The position numbers and the translations under genes were made by a program. From the NCBI GenBank assembly GCA_963678395.1, contig OY782827.1:806001-870000 (forward strand): a stretch of DNA of 64,000 bases. The letters are read 5' to 3'. The stretch comes from JAAYAE01 sp963678395. Its GTDB lineage: Bacteria > Bacillota > Negativicutes > Acidaminococcales > Acidaminococcaceae. Position 1 is the first letter of the stretch. Each line of letters starts with the position of its first letter. Shown here piece by piece: positions 10,371 to 19,116 of the stretch. The notes beneath the pieces are model-generated. The model was not told the origin of the DNA, made no database searches, and worked only from the letters and a program-made list of their open reading frames with translations.

Positions 10371-11987
10371 ATGAAAATGGAATTTAATTCTTCGTTGTAT
10401 CCTTATTCTTCACGTAAAAGCGTAGTTTATGCTAATCATGGTATGGTTTGTACTTCCCAGTCTTTAGCATCTCAAGCAGGTCTTAAAATCCTTCAACAAG
10501 GTGGCAATGCAATTGATGCGGCAATTGCTACGGCAATATGTCCCACATTGCTAGAACCTACGGGAAATGGTCTGGGCAGTGATGCTTTTGCTTTGGTTTG
10601 GGTTAAAAATAAATTATACGGTCTTAATGGTAGCGGCTATGCTCCTGAAAATTTAACTGTTGAAAAATTAAGGGCAAAAGGCATAACAGACGCGGTGCCT
10701 GACAGAGGGTGGGAATCTATTACTGTTCCGGGAGCACCTTCGGCTTGGGCAACATTACACAAAAGATTTGGACGACTGCCTTTTGCAAAACTTTTTTCTC
10801 CAGCCATTGAGTATGCAGAAAATGGCTTTCCTGTATCGCCTGTAATTGCGGAAGGTTGAGCCAAAGGGTTGAGGGTGTTTAAAAAATATGAACAGGAACT
10901 AGCTTTTAAAGGCTGGTTTGAGCTTTTTGCGCCTAATAGCAAAGCACCATTGGCGGGAGAACTTATTAAAATGCCAACCTTTGCTAAAACTTTTAAACTT
11001 CTCGCTGAAAGTTATTGTGAAGCTTATTACCGTGGAGAGATAGCGGAGGAAATTATAAGATTTTCTGATACTATGGGAGGATATTTTTCTAAGGCAGATT
11101 TAGCTAACTATCAAGCAGAATGGGTAGAACCCATTCACGTTAATTATCGCGGCTATGATGTTTGGGAAATACCACCCAATGGTCATGGAATTGTTGCTTT
11201 GATGGCTTTCAAAATTCTAAAAGGTTTCTCGTTTACAGAGCGAGAGGATATTGCTACCTATCACAGGCAAATCGAGGCAATAAAATTAGCTTTTACTGAT
11301 GGCAAAAAGTATATTGCTGATCCTAATTATATGCAGACGGCAGTTAAAGATATGCTTTCGGAAGAATACGCTGACAAAAGGCGTAAGTTTATAGGCCAAG
11401 AAGCCTTGCAACCTTTGCCTGGCAAGCCTTTTAGTGGTGGCACTGTATATTTGTGCACGGCTGACAACGAAGGAAATATGGTTTCTTTTATACAGAGTAA
11501 TTTCCAAGGCTTTGGTTCAGGTATTGTGGTACCGAAATATGCTATTTCGCTTAATGATCGAGCTTCTGGGTTTAGCCTTGACCCCCAATCAGATGATTAT
11601 TTGCTGCCAGGGAAAAAGCCCTATCATACAATTATTCCGGGTTTTTTAACTAAGAATGGAGAAGCTGTGGGATCATTTGGCGTTATGGGTGGGTTTATGC
11701 AGCCACAGGGGCATATGCAGGTTATAACTAATACAATCGACTTTATGATGAATCCACAGGCTGCTTTGGATGCGCCAAGATGGCAATGGACTAATGATAA
11801 AAGAATTGAAGTGGAAAAATCAGTTCCAACGTCTGTGGTTGAAGGATTGCGTAAGATGGGGCATGAAGTAGTCGTTATAGAAGATTATTCTGGATTTGGC
11901 CGTGGGCAGATTATCTGGCGTAAAAATAAAGGGGTTTTAGTTGGGGCTACAGAACCTCGTGCTGATGGTACAGTTGCTGCTTGGTAG
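10371..11987 (+). pseudogene. ggt: Gamma-glutamyltransferase with internal TGA stop
   Basis: Two in-frame open stretches (10371-10856 and 10860-11987) together give a full-length gamma-glutamyltransferase of about 538 residues. The N-terminal part has the large-subunit signatures (ILQQGGNAIDAAIA, VPGAPSAW); the second part has the autoprocessing region near SGGTVYLCTAD, where Thr would be the nucleophile, followed by EGNMVSFIQSNFQGFGSG and PRWQWTND. The only interruption is TGA at 10857-10859 in SPVIAEG-stop-AKGL, where homologues usually carry Trp (G-W-A). A single G-to-A change from TGG explains it. TGA is used as a normal stop elsewhere here, so Trp reassignment is unlikely. Intact, it would transfer or hydrolyse gamma-glutamyl groups; no signal peptide is seen. 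Confidence 0.88.
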
Positions 11988-12005
11988 AAAATATAGCTGC
12001 CAATC

Positions 12006-12128
12006 ATGGATAATGGTATTATTGTTGAAGAAGGTAAGACCAAAGCCATTTTGGAAAATCCACAGCATAAAAACGTAAGTTTTTCTACAGAGAATTTTGC
12101 GCTAATTAGGAAAATCCTAAAAAGATAG
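12006..12128 (+). pseudogene. Remnant of an amino-acid ABC transporter ATPase (C-terminal tail)
   Basis: A 40-codon open stretch reads MDNGIIVEEGKTKAILENPQ and continues to RKILKR. It matches the extreme C-terminus of GlnQ/HisP-type ATPases, where the usual text is FMDxGxIVEEG...FxNPQ...RTxxFLxxIL. A stop lies just upstream, and no Walker motifs or transporter genes are nearby, so this is a relic left by deletion between ggt and ppnP. It is not expected to make a functional protein. Confidence 0.65.
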
Positions 12129-12140
12129 GGGGTGGGAAAA

Positions 12141-12458
12141 ATGGAAAAGTTTGAAAATGTAGCAGTAATAAAAAAAGCTAATATTTATTTCAATGGCAAG
12201 GTAACTAGTCGTACGATTTTATTTTCGGATGATGTAAAAAAGACTTTGGGTATTATATTGCCAGGAGAATACGAGTTCTCAACAGATGATAGTGAAATTA
12301 TGGAAATACTTACTGGACATCTGGAAGTGTTACTTCCAGATAGTACGATATTGAAATTGGTTAAAGCAGGACAAAGCTTTTCAATACCAGCGCATAGCAA
12401 ATTCAAAGTAACGGTTAAAGAAATAGTGGACTATTGTTGTTCCTATATAAAAGAGTAG
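12141..12458 (+). CDS. ppnP: Pyrimidine/purine nucleoside phosphorylase PpnP
   Basis: A 105-residue single-domain cupin of the PpnP (UPF0345/YaiE) family. Visible marks are ANIYFNGKVTSRTI, LGIILPGEYEFSTD, EIMEILTGHLEV and SFSIPAHSKFKV, the strands of the cupin barrel. The family cleaves several nucleosides phosphorolytically to base and pentose-1-phosphate in the cytosol. The ATG at 12141 is preferred over the GTG at 12132 because a GGGGGTGGG ribosome binding site lies directly before it. It is a single gene followed by a strong terminator. Confidence 0.9.
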   Translation: MEKFENVAVIKKANIYFNGKVTSRTILFSDDVKKTLGIILPGEYEFSTDDSEIMEILTGHLEVLLPDSTILKLVKAGQSFSIPAHSKFKVTVKEIVDYCCSYIKE

Positions 12459-12474
12459 TAATAGGGTAAAAAAC

Positions 12475-12510
12475 CAGGCCTCCAATGTAGAGTTGGAGGC
12501 CTGCTTTATT
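12475..12510 (+). terminator. Intrinsic terminator after ppnP
   Basis: CAGGCCTCCAA pairs with TTGGAGGCCTG around a seven-base loop, followed by a T-rich stretch. Confidence 0.85.
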
Positions 12511-12665
12511 TGTGTGAAAACACAAATAATAAAATTAAAATAGCACATTTATTGCTTATTAAAATTAGTGTATAATTACATATATAGTTAATATATTTAT
12601 AAAAACCTTTTTTCTTAAGATATCTGGTTTCATATTTTATTTTTATGACGAGGAGAATACGGAAA

Positions 12666-13648
12666 ATGAATGAAAAAATTACGGATTTATTAACTTTCCT
12701 AATTGAAAACAACAAAAAAAGAAGCTATTATTGCTATTGATACTGACTATAAAATAGTTTATGTTAATAATATAATTTGCCAAGCAATTAATAAGGAGTG
12801 CAAAAATATACTAAACAAATCGTTTTTAGAAGAATTTTATGGTGGAATAAAATACAATGAAAACGGTGACTACACAAGTCAGATAATTGAAGCAATAGAT
12901 ACAAATACTGAAAAAAAATATTTAAAAATGGATAATAAGCAATTGTTTTTTTTTGCCTAATTTCCATTGTTATGAAGGCTATATAATGCTTAGGAGAGAT
13001 GATGCGGCAAATCCTAAGTATGCTATTGCTTGCTATAGCATTTATAACAATGAAAAATATTTAGAAAATAAGCTTATGTATATGAACAGTCAGTTTATTC
13101 ATGCCATGGTAACTGCCTTAGATGCTAGAGATAATCCAAAGGGGAGACATAGTATAAGTGTAGCAGAAATTGCGGCAGGTTTTGCTTGGTACCTTGGTTT
13201 GGCAAAAATGAATATTAATAAGCTATACTTAATTGGACTTGTGCATGATATTGGCAAAATGGGTGTGCCAGAATCAATCTTAGAAAAATCAAGTGTGCTT
13301 ACTACAGAGGAATATTGTATTGTAAAAAAACATTCCAGCATAGGTGCAGATATATTAGAAGATATTGAGAGCTTTCAAGATGTTGCTGATATTGTTAGGC
13401 ACCATCATGAAAGTTATGATGGGACAGGTTATCCAGATAGCTTAAAAGGGAAGGAAATACCGTTTTTTAGTCGCATAATTGCTATTTGTGATGCCTTTGA
13501 TGCCATGACAGTTGAGAGATGTTATAGCAAAAAAGATAATATACCTTCTGCTCTAGATGAAATATTAGCAAATGGCGGTACACAATTTGATCCTAATTTA
13601 GTTTTGCAATTTTTTGATTTTATCAAACAATATAATCGGGAACAATGA
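12666..13648 (+). pseudogene. PAS/HD-GYP domain protein, probable c-di-GMP phosphodiesterase (two frameshifts)
   Basis: The protein reads continuously only if two homopolymer slips are corrected: an A7 run at 12714-12720 and a T9 run at 12946-12954. It starts MNEKITDLLTFLIENNKK, continues as a PAS-like sensor (IIAIDTDYKIVYVNN) and then enters an HD-GYP domain with HDIGKMGVPE, HHHESYDGTGYP and CDAFDAMT. HD-GYP enzymes hydrolyse cyclic di-GMP with a di-iron or related metal centre; the HD and GYP motifs are both intact. No membrane segment is visible. With both slips real, only a fragment lacking PAS could be made from 12953. The ATG at 12666 follows an AGGAG-like site. Confidence 0.8.
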
Positions 13649-13755
13649 TAGAATTAGGGCTTTATTTAGTACTTACAAATTCGCTGAAAATAAAGGTGTG
13701 GATACAGTAAAGGGATATTGTTAAAAGTTTAGGGAGGAAATGAAGGGGGTAGCAA

Positions 13756-15695
13756 ATGGGAAAGGTAAATCTTTTAGGGGTGCGTATATTATTTTTAGTG
13801 ATGATAATAATATTGCCTTTTCGGTCTGGTGGAGCTTATAGCGAAATCCATACTGTTTCAGGGGAAAACGCAAATTTATCAGCACGTAACTTTGATTTTA
13901 TGATGGATAGGGGGTTTATTAGATTTTCTCCAGCAGGTATTGCCAAACAAGCACAATATACTCCTGATAAGAAAGACCAAGCATACTCATGGACAAGCAA
14001 ATATTCCAGTGTGATATTTAATGCATATTTTGATAAATCCGGACCAGAAAAAGGCAACGCTTTTTACACAGCAGGAGTGGACGGTATTAATACTGAGGGA
14101 TTAAAAGTAGGAAGCTATTTCTTAGAAGATAGCATATTTCCAGTACCAAAGGGAGAAAAAGTTCTGGATGCAGGAGATTTGCTAGAATATCTTTTAGACA
14201 ATTTCAAGTCCGTTGAAGAGGCTGTTAAAGATATTGAGAGCAATAAATATGTAGTCACAGAACTACCTACGAACTTAATTATTATAAAATTGCATTTTTA
14301 TTTGCATGATGTTTCAGGTGCTTCTGCTATTGTTGAATTTTTGCATGGCAAGGTTAATATTATTCGGAATCCAAAAATTTCAGCGCTTACCAATTTGCCA
14401 TATAAAGCTTCTCTTTCTGCATTAAGAGGGGATTGTGAACTTAGAGGTACTAATGAAATGCCATGTGGCAATGATGCGATTGCTAGATTCGTTAGAGCTG
14501 CTTATTATCTAAAAAAATTGCCTAACCTAAAAGATACGACAACTGCAATAAATTCCGGTTTTTCTATTGCACAGATACCTGCGGTCCCACTTGGTTTTAC
14601 AAACGTAAATACCAAATGGACTATCGTAACGGATATCAAAAATCGCTGTGTCTATTTTAGAACATTTACTAATCCTAATATAGCATCAATTAATCTTAAA
14701 CAGCTGGCATCGCGGGCAAAGGTAGCAAGTGACATAGATCTTTTGCGGACGGACTTAACGGGAGATATTAGTAATATGTTTACAACAGAGGAAAGGTTCT
14801 CTTTAGCGACGGTTCCTAGGGCCCCTAATTATGGTGATAAAGAAGCGTGGGCAAAATTACCTTCAAAAATAAACATGAAAGTTGCCGATGTCTTTTTTGT
14901 GCATCCAACAACTTATTTTTTCCCTAATAGTTGGAATGAAAGCATTGAGTTTGGACAAAAAAAATCAAAGGTAGCAGACAGCATAGCTGGTCAGGCAAGT
15001 GTTTTTGGCAAAGTGTGTAATATATATGCACCACATTATCGTGATGCGCATATTAAGGCACTTAATGCTAGCGAAGAAAGCAAGAATGCAGCCTTAACAA
15101 TTGCTTATGGAGATGTAGAACGCGCTTTTGATTATTATCTTAGTCACTATAATAACAAACGTCCATTTATTCTTGCTGGACATAGTCAAGGGTCGGAGCT
15201 CATATTATGGCTATTGCAAAAAAAATTCAATAAAAATACTGAACTGCAAAAAAAACTTATTGCCAGTTACATAATAGGGTGGTCTGTTACCGCTGAAGAT
15301 TTAAGAAAATATCCATATTTAAAAATAAGCACTGCACCAGAAGAAATAGGAGCAATAATAACTTATAATACTGAAGGGGAAAATCCAACTAAGTCTATTG
15401 TACAAGAGGACGCTATAGGCGTGAACCCACTAACCATGGACAAGACTATGTCGTTTGTTCCTAATAAAAGACATTTAGGAGCAGTTTTTTTACAAACAAT
15501 AAAAAGTTGGAAATACCACATTTTACTGGGGCACAAACTATAATGGGGGCATTATTTATAAATGTTCCGCCTAATTTTCCTTACATTCATACTCCTTTTA
15601 AGGGGTTTTATCATTCTTATGATTACAACATTTTTTATAAAAACATTGAAAAAAATGTTAAGGAGAGAGTGAATGCCTACTTTTCTAGAGATTAA
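13756..15695 (+). pseudogene. Exported choloylglycine-hydrolase-like (Ntn) domain fused to DUF3089 alpha/beta hydrolase (3' frameshift)
   Basis: An N-terminal hydrophobic signal segment (about residues 7-23) is followed by a linear-amide C-N hydrolase domain of the bile salt hydrolase/penicillin V acylase family: SARNFDFMMD, GVDGINTEGL, LDAGDLLEYLLDNFKSVEEA, then RFVRAAYYLKKLP and WTIVTDIKNRCVYFRT. The expected N-terminal Cys nucleophile is not visible; the first about 225 residues contain no Cys, and the equivalent region reads GGAYSEIHT. From about residue 360 a DUF3089 lipase-like domain follows (FVHPTTYFFP, APHYRDA, nucleophile elbow GHSQGS). The frame ends at 15543, but a slip in A5 at 15501-15505 restores the conserved DUF3089 tail to 15695. 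It probably acts outside the cytoplasm; the substrate is unknown. Confidence 0.75.
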
Positions 15696-15771
15696 AAGGT
15701 TGTGAAAATAAGTTTGGCTATTTTTTAAATAAATATCTTAGTGATAACCGGGAGAAAAATAGCCGGAGTAT

Positions 15772-15811
15772 AAAAACTGGACACCAACTTAAATTTGGCG
15801 TCCAGTTTTTT
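15772..15811. terminator. Intrinsic terminator
   Basis: AAACTGGAC and CCAA pair with TTGG and GTCCAGTTT, followed by T residues. It closes the hydrolase-fusion unit. The remainder of 15812-16026 is AT-rich; just before the next gene ATTCT and AGAAT form a small inverted repeat (15990-16003) vaguely like a Fur box, which I do not call. Confidence 0.8.
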
Positions 15812-16026
15812 GATATTTATTATATAAGCAAATAATAACACAATTGTGTGATACAATCATTACAAGAGGTAGCGGGAAAGAAAAAAGATTTGCTGTTTTA
15901 ATATTTCGTGAAAAATTGCCTAAAGGGTAGGGAATATTTTTAGGTAAGTAATTGCATTTATATTAAAAAACACAGTATATATATTGTATTCTAATGAGAA
16001 TGACACTTTTTAGAAAGGTAAACTAA

Positions 16027-16590
16027 ATGAACTTACGTACATTTTTTGACCACAATATTCTAGTCTGGGTAGTTTTGCCAACACTTATCTTTCTTGGTGG
16101 ATTAGCTTATGTTAGTATTGGTACGCTGCGAATAATTTTTGTCGCTAGGGGAAAGCGCTTGTTATCAACGCTTCTTGGTTTTTTGGAAGTAGCCATATGG
16201 TTGCTTGCTATTAGCCAAATTATGAGTAATGTAAGTAATATAGCCGCATATATTGCGTATGCTGCGGGTTTTGCCGTAGGAAACTATGCTGGTATAATTA
16301 TTGAGGAAAAAATGGCGCTAGGTATGCTGGAAGTTCGTATTATCCTTACAGGAAATGCTGCGTTGTTAAAAACAAGGTTGTGCGATGACGGATTTGGAGT
16401 AACAACTGTGGATGGTAAAGGCAATCGCGGCCATGTTACCTTAATTTTCACAGTCGTTAGGCGTAAAAAGCTTGCAAGAGTAATAAAGATTATAAATGAA
16501 TGTCATTCTAACGCGTTTTATTCAGTAGCAGATGCTCGTAGTGTAGTAGCAGGTGTTGTACCTAAGCTAAGTCGGAAATACGATTTGTAG
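16027..16590 (+). CDS. DUF2179/UPF0316 family membrane protein
   Basis: A 187-residue protein with three or four N-terminal hydrophobic segments (about residues 11-88) including RIIFVARGKRLLSTLLGFLEV, quoted here in part as the family signature GxFLEV-like region, then a soluble C-terminal DUF2179-type domain (TTVDGKGNRG, IFTVVRRKKLARV). The family is widespread in Firmicutes and has no firmly known function; the C-terminal domain resembles the small domains at the end of YitT-type proteins. An AGAAAGGT ribosome binding site precedes the ATG. Confidence 0.8.
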   Translation: MNLRTFFDHNILVWVVLPTLIFLGGLAYVSIGTLRIIFVARGKRLLSTLLGFLEVAIWLLAISQIMSNVSNIAAYIAYAAGFAVGNYAGIIIEEKMALGMLEVRIILTGNAALLKTRLCDDGFGVTTVDGKGNRGHVTLIFTVVRRKKLARVIKIINECHSNAFYSVADARSVVAGVVPKLSRKYDL

Positions 16591-16688
16591 TTTAGCTTAT
16601 ATAAGAACCTTAAACCAATTGAAAAAAAGGCTATTTTTAGAAGTTGAAGCTTATAGTTGTTCTTTGCGTATATTTTCCATAAACTAGG

Positions 16689-16722
16689 CAGTCTGTCAAT
16701 ATTTTATTGGCGGGCTGTTTTT
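16689..16722 (+). terminator. Intrinsic terminator with G-U pairs
   Basis: CAGTCTGTCAATA pairs as RNA with TATTGGCGGGCTG through several G-U pairs, then five T residues. It separates the DUF2179 gene from the ArsR unit. Confidence 0.65.
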
Positions 16723-16784
16723 ATATTGCTAAGTTTTAAGAGATATGTTTTGGTGTTTTGTAAATTAATAAAATAAAAATTCCC

Positions 16785-16823
16785 TTGACAACTATATCCA
16801 TATATTGTAATATATGGATATAG
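16785..16823 (+). promoter_or_regulatory. Sigma-A promoter overlapped by ArsR-type operator
   Basis: A consensus -35 TTGACA (16785-16790) and -10 TAATAT (16808-16813) are separated by exactly 17 bases. A perfect inverted repeat covers the spacer and -10: 15-base arms CTATATCCATATATT and its complement around GT (16792-16823). This is the architecture of an autoregulated ArsR/SmtB promoter, repressed when the regulator is bound. The regulated genes are the ArsR gene directly downstream and probably the transporter and Fe-S genes that follow. Confidence 0.85.
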
Positions 16824-16855
16824 CAATACAAAGTGTATAGAGTTATTAGGAGAAA

Positions 16856-17149
16856 GTGAGTGATTTTATGGATTATGATATAAAAAAGTTGAGTGAAACA
16901 GCGGAACTCCTTAAAGTTTTAGCACATCCTGTGCGCCTTTGTATAGTAAAGGGATTGTTGGAAAATGGCGGGTGTAATGTTTCGCACATGCAAAATTGCC
17001 TGAATGCACCACAGTCTACAGTTTCACAACATCTGCAGAAATTAAAGACTGCAGGAATAATAGAGGGTACTAGAGATGGTTTGATGGTTAATTATAAGAT
17101 CTGTAATCCAAGAGTAAGGAGCTTACTAGCAGTATTATTTAGTGATTGA
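16856..17149 (+). CDS. ArsR/SmtB family transcriptional regulator
   Basis: A winged-helix repressor of about 94-97 residues. The HTH is visible as MQNCLNAPQSTVSQHLQKL, preceded by LKVLAHPVRLCIVKGLL, both typical. It has four Cys: in RLCIV, GGCNV, QNCLN and YKICN. ArsR proteins with paired Cys next to sulfur genes (BigR/SqrR type) sense persulfides, but the Cys spacing cannot be assigned with certainty here. It is preceded by its own operator-promoter and followed by two YeeE/YedE genes and a Fe-S gene, suggesting control of sulfur uptake. The start is uncertain: GTG 16856 has AGGAG only three bases away, whereas ATG 16868 gives 93 residues. Confidence 0.88.
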   Translation: MSDFMDYDIKKLSETAELLKVLAHPVRLCIVKGLLENGGCNVSHMQNCLNAPQSTVSQHLQKLKTAGIIEGTRDGLMVNYKICNPRVRSLLAVLFSD

Positions 17150-17205
17150 AGAACAGTTAAAAGCGTTATTAGTAAAAATTTTAGAAAAAATAAGGAGGCG
17201 AGCTT

Positions 17206-17724
17206 ATGAGCAAGAAAGGTAGTTGGAGTCCATATTTTGCGGGCGCTTTAAGTGGTGTGGTAGCGATTGGGTCTGTGTGGTTTGTGGGTAAATATTTTGG
17301 AGCTTCCACGTCTTTTGTGAAAAGTGCTGGGATGCTGGAGCAAATTTTTTCTCCGGAACGTGTAGCTCAAATGCCATATTTTATTAAAGAAGTGCCAGCA
17401 ATTGATTGGCAGTGGATGTTTGTTTTTGGCATAGCGTTAGGGGCTTTTGTTGCATCTATGTTAGCGGGGACGTTTAAAATTCAAATGATACCAGATATGT
17501 GGGCGGAAAGATTTGGAAGTGCAACTAGGCCAAGAGCGATAGTTGCATTTATAGGCGGAATTATAACTATGTTTGGTGTGCGTTTAGCTAATGGTTGCCC
17601 CAGTGGGCACGGACTCGCAGGAGCCTCTCAGTTGGCTGTAAGTGGCTATTTAGCATTAGTCTGTTTCTTTATTGGTGGGATGATTTCAGCAAATTTATTA
17701 TACAAAGGCGGTGAGCAGAGATGA
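17206..17724 (+). CDS. YeeE/YedE family transporter subunit (thiosulfate/sulfur uptake), first half
   Basis: A 172-residue membrane protein with about four hydrophobic segments and the YeeE/YedE signature RLANGCPSGHGL (about residues 126-137), whose Cys lies in the conduction path of the TsuA thiosulfate importer. A second half-length homologue follows directly with a 4-base overlap (ATGA), so the two together equal one full-length YeeE/YedE. The start is preceded by AAGGAGG. It probably imports thiosulfate or a related sulfur species into the cytosol under control of the upstream ArsR protein. Confidence 0.85.
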   Translation: MSKKGSWSPYFAGALSGVVAIGSVWFVGKYFGASTSFVKSAGMLEQIFSPERVAQMPYFIKEVPAIDWQWMFVFGIALGAFVASMLAGTFKIQMIPDMWAERFGSATRPRAIVAFIGGIITMFGVRLANGCPSGHGLAGASQLAVSGYLALVCFFIGGMISANLLYKGGEQR

Positions 17725-18248
17725 CAACGCTATTTTATGGATTAATTACAGGAATTCTATTTGGCTTTCTGTTACAAAAAGGTGAAGTTTTACGTTATGA
17801 TAAACAAATCGGTGCTTTGCGTTTGCAAGATATGACAATTGTAAAATTCATGCTTTCACATATTGCTGTAGCCATGATAGGCATTTATTTCCTTTATGAT
17901 TTAGGCATAGTAAAGTTGTCACTTAAATCAACTATTTTAGGAGGCGTAGTTATTGGTGCCATCCTTTTTGGTATTGGCTGGGGTTTGTTGGGATATTGCC
18001 CAGGTACCTCATTAGGGGCCTTAGGAGAAGGACGCATTGATGCTTTATGGGGAATAGGCGGTATGCTAGTTGGCGCAGGTGTTTATGCTGAAGCTTATCC
18101 ATATTTGCAAAAAACAGTACTTACGTGGGGTGATTACGGTAAAATTACAATTCCGCAGGTTCTAGGGGTAAATCATTGGATAGTTATTGTTATCGTACTT
18201 CTAGGTATACTGGAGCTATTTAAATGGTTTGAGCAAAAAAATCTTTAA
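17721..18248 (+). CDS. YeeE/YedE family transporter subunit, second half
   Basis: A 175-residue membrane protein with the second characteristic motif GYCPGTSLGALGEG (about residues 94-107), again centred on a Cys. About five hydrophobic segments are visible. Its start overlaps the stop of the preceding half (ATGA), indicating translational coupling and a two-subunit channel. In TsuA-type proteins three central Cys residues relay thiosulfate; here at least one Cys is provided by each half. The product is expected in the inner membrane. Confidence 0.85.
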   Translation: MTTLFYGLITGILFGFLLQKGEVLRYDKQIGALRLQDMTIVKFMLSHIAVAMIGIYFLYDLGIVKLSLKSTILGGVVIGAILFGIGWGLLGYCPGTSLGALGEGRIDALWGIGGMLVGAGVYAEAYPYLQKTVLTWGDYGKITIPQVLGVNHWIVIVIVLLGILELFKWFEQKNL

Positions 18249-18291
18249 AATAAAATTATAGCTTGTGACTAATAGGAGGAAAATATAGAGT

Positions 18292-18927
18292 ATGAAAAAT
18301 AAGGCTCAGAAGTATATGTATTGGCTTTTATTAATATTTTTGGTTGTTGGCTTTTTTTATCCGGCTATAGGCCTGATTGCTATTATATGCATGCTTGCAC
18401 CGGTTTTAGTATCGTTTTATAAAGGGCGTTTCTGGTGTGGTAATTTTTGCCCACGGGGAAGTTTTTATGATCATGTATTAGCAAAAATATCGCCTAAAAA
18501 GCCAATCCCTCCTATATTTAGAAGCACAGGATTGCGTGCATTTATGGTTTTGTTTATTATAACTGTTTTTACCGTACAAATTTATGCGGCCTGGGGTGAT
18601 TTGTATGCTATGGGGGCAGTGTTTATACGCCTTATTCTTATTACTACTTTGGTAGGCATTGCCTTGGGCGTTATCTATCATCAAAGAACTTGGTGTGTCT
18701 TTTGTCCTATGGGTACAATTGCTAGCTGGATAAGTTCAAGCAAAAAAAATATGACATTAATGGTTTCTGATGCTTGTGTTAAGTGCAAAATTTGTAAAAA
18801 AGTATGTCCTATGCAGCTGTCTCCTTATAAAGCAAAGGGTAAAGCAGAAGGTTTTAACCACAGTGATTGTTTAAAATGTGGGCGCTGCGTGGCAAGTTGC
18901 CCTAAAAACGCGTTGAAATTTAGATAG
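18292..18927 (+). CDS. NapH/RnfC-like polyferredoxin membrane protein (4Fe-4S)
   Basis: A 211-residue protein with about four membrane helices, two cytoplasmic CxxxCP-type motifs (WCGNFCPRG and WCVFCPMG), and a C-terminal 2[4Fe-4S] ferredoxin domain (CVKCKICKKVCP and CLKCGRCVASCP). This is the NapH/YccM architecture that passes electrons across or along the membrane. It lies 43 bases after the second YeeE/YedE gene with its own GGAGG site and ends at a terminator, so it belongs to the same unit. A role supplying electrons for reducing imported sulfur compounds is an inference from the neighbours. Confidence 0.85.
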   Translation: MKNKAQKYMYWLLLIFLVVGFFYPAIGLIAIICMLAPVLVSFYKGRFWCGNFCPRGSFYDHVLAKISPKKPIPPIFRSTGLRAFMVLFIITVFTVQIYAAWGDLYAMGAVFIRLILITTLVGIALGVIYHQRTWCVFCPMGTIASWISSSKKNMTLMVSDACVKCKICKKVCPMQLSPYKAKGKAEGFNHSDCLKCGRCVASCPKNALKFR

Positions 18928-18976
18928 CCATTGTTGTAATTCTTATTAGCAAATATCTTGGAATTTTTTATGAAAG

Positions 18977-19005
18977 TGGGTCCTAAAAAAAATAGGACCC
19001 ATTTT
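18977..19005. terminator. Intrinsic terminator of the sulfur uptake unit
   Basis: TGGGTCCTA pairs with TAGGACCCA around an A7 loop, followed by TTTT. Confidence 0.85.
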
Positions 19006-19116
19006 ATGTACTTACTGGTCCTATTAACATTTAGAATTTATTGTGATAAGATTATTAACAAAGAAGAATTGATTGTTAATAAATAGCTAATGACAGTAAT
19101 TAAGGAGGTAAGAATA

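Noticed and set aside
10857..10859. Reassignment of TGA to Trp in this organism
   Set aside because: Several intact genes here end in TGA at the expected place (for example the ArsR gene at 17149, DUF3842 at 28729 and pcrA at 37001).
15980..16010. Fur box upstream of the DUF2179 gene
   Set aside because: Only a five-base inverted repeat (ATTCT/AGAAT) is present; agreement with a Fur consensus is too weak.
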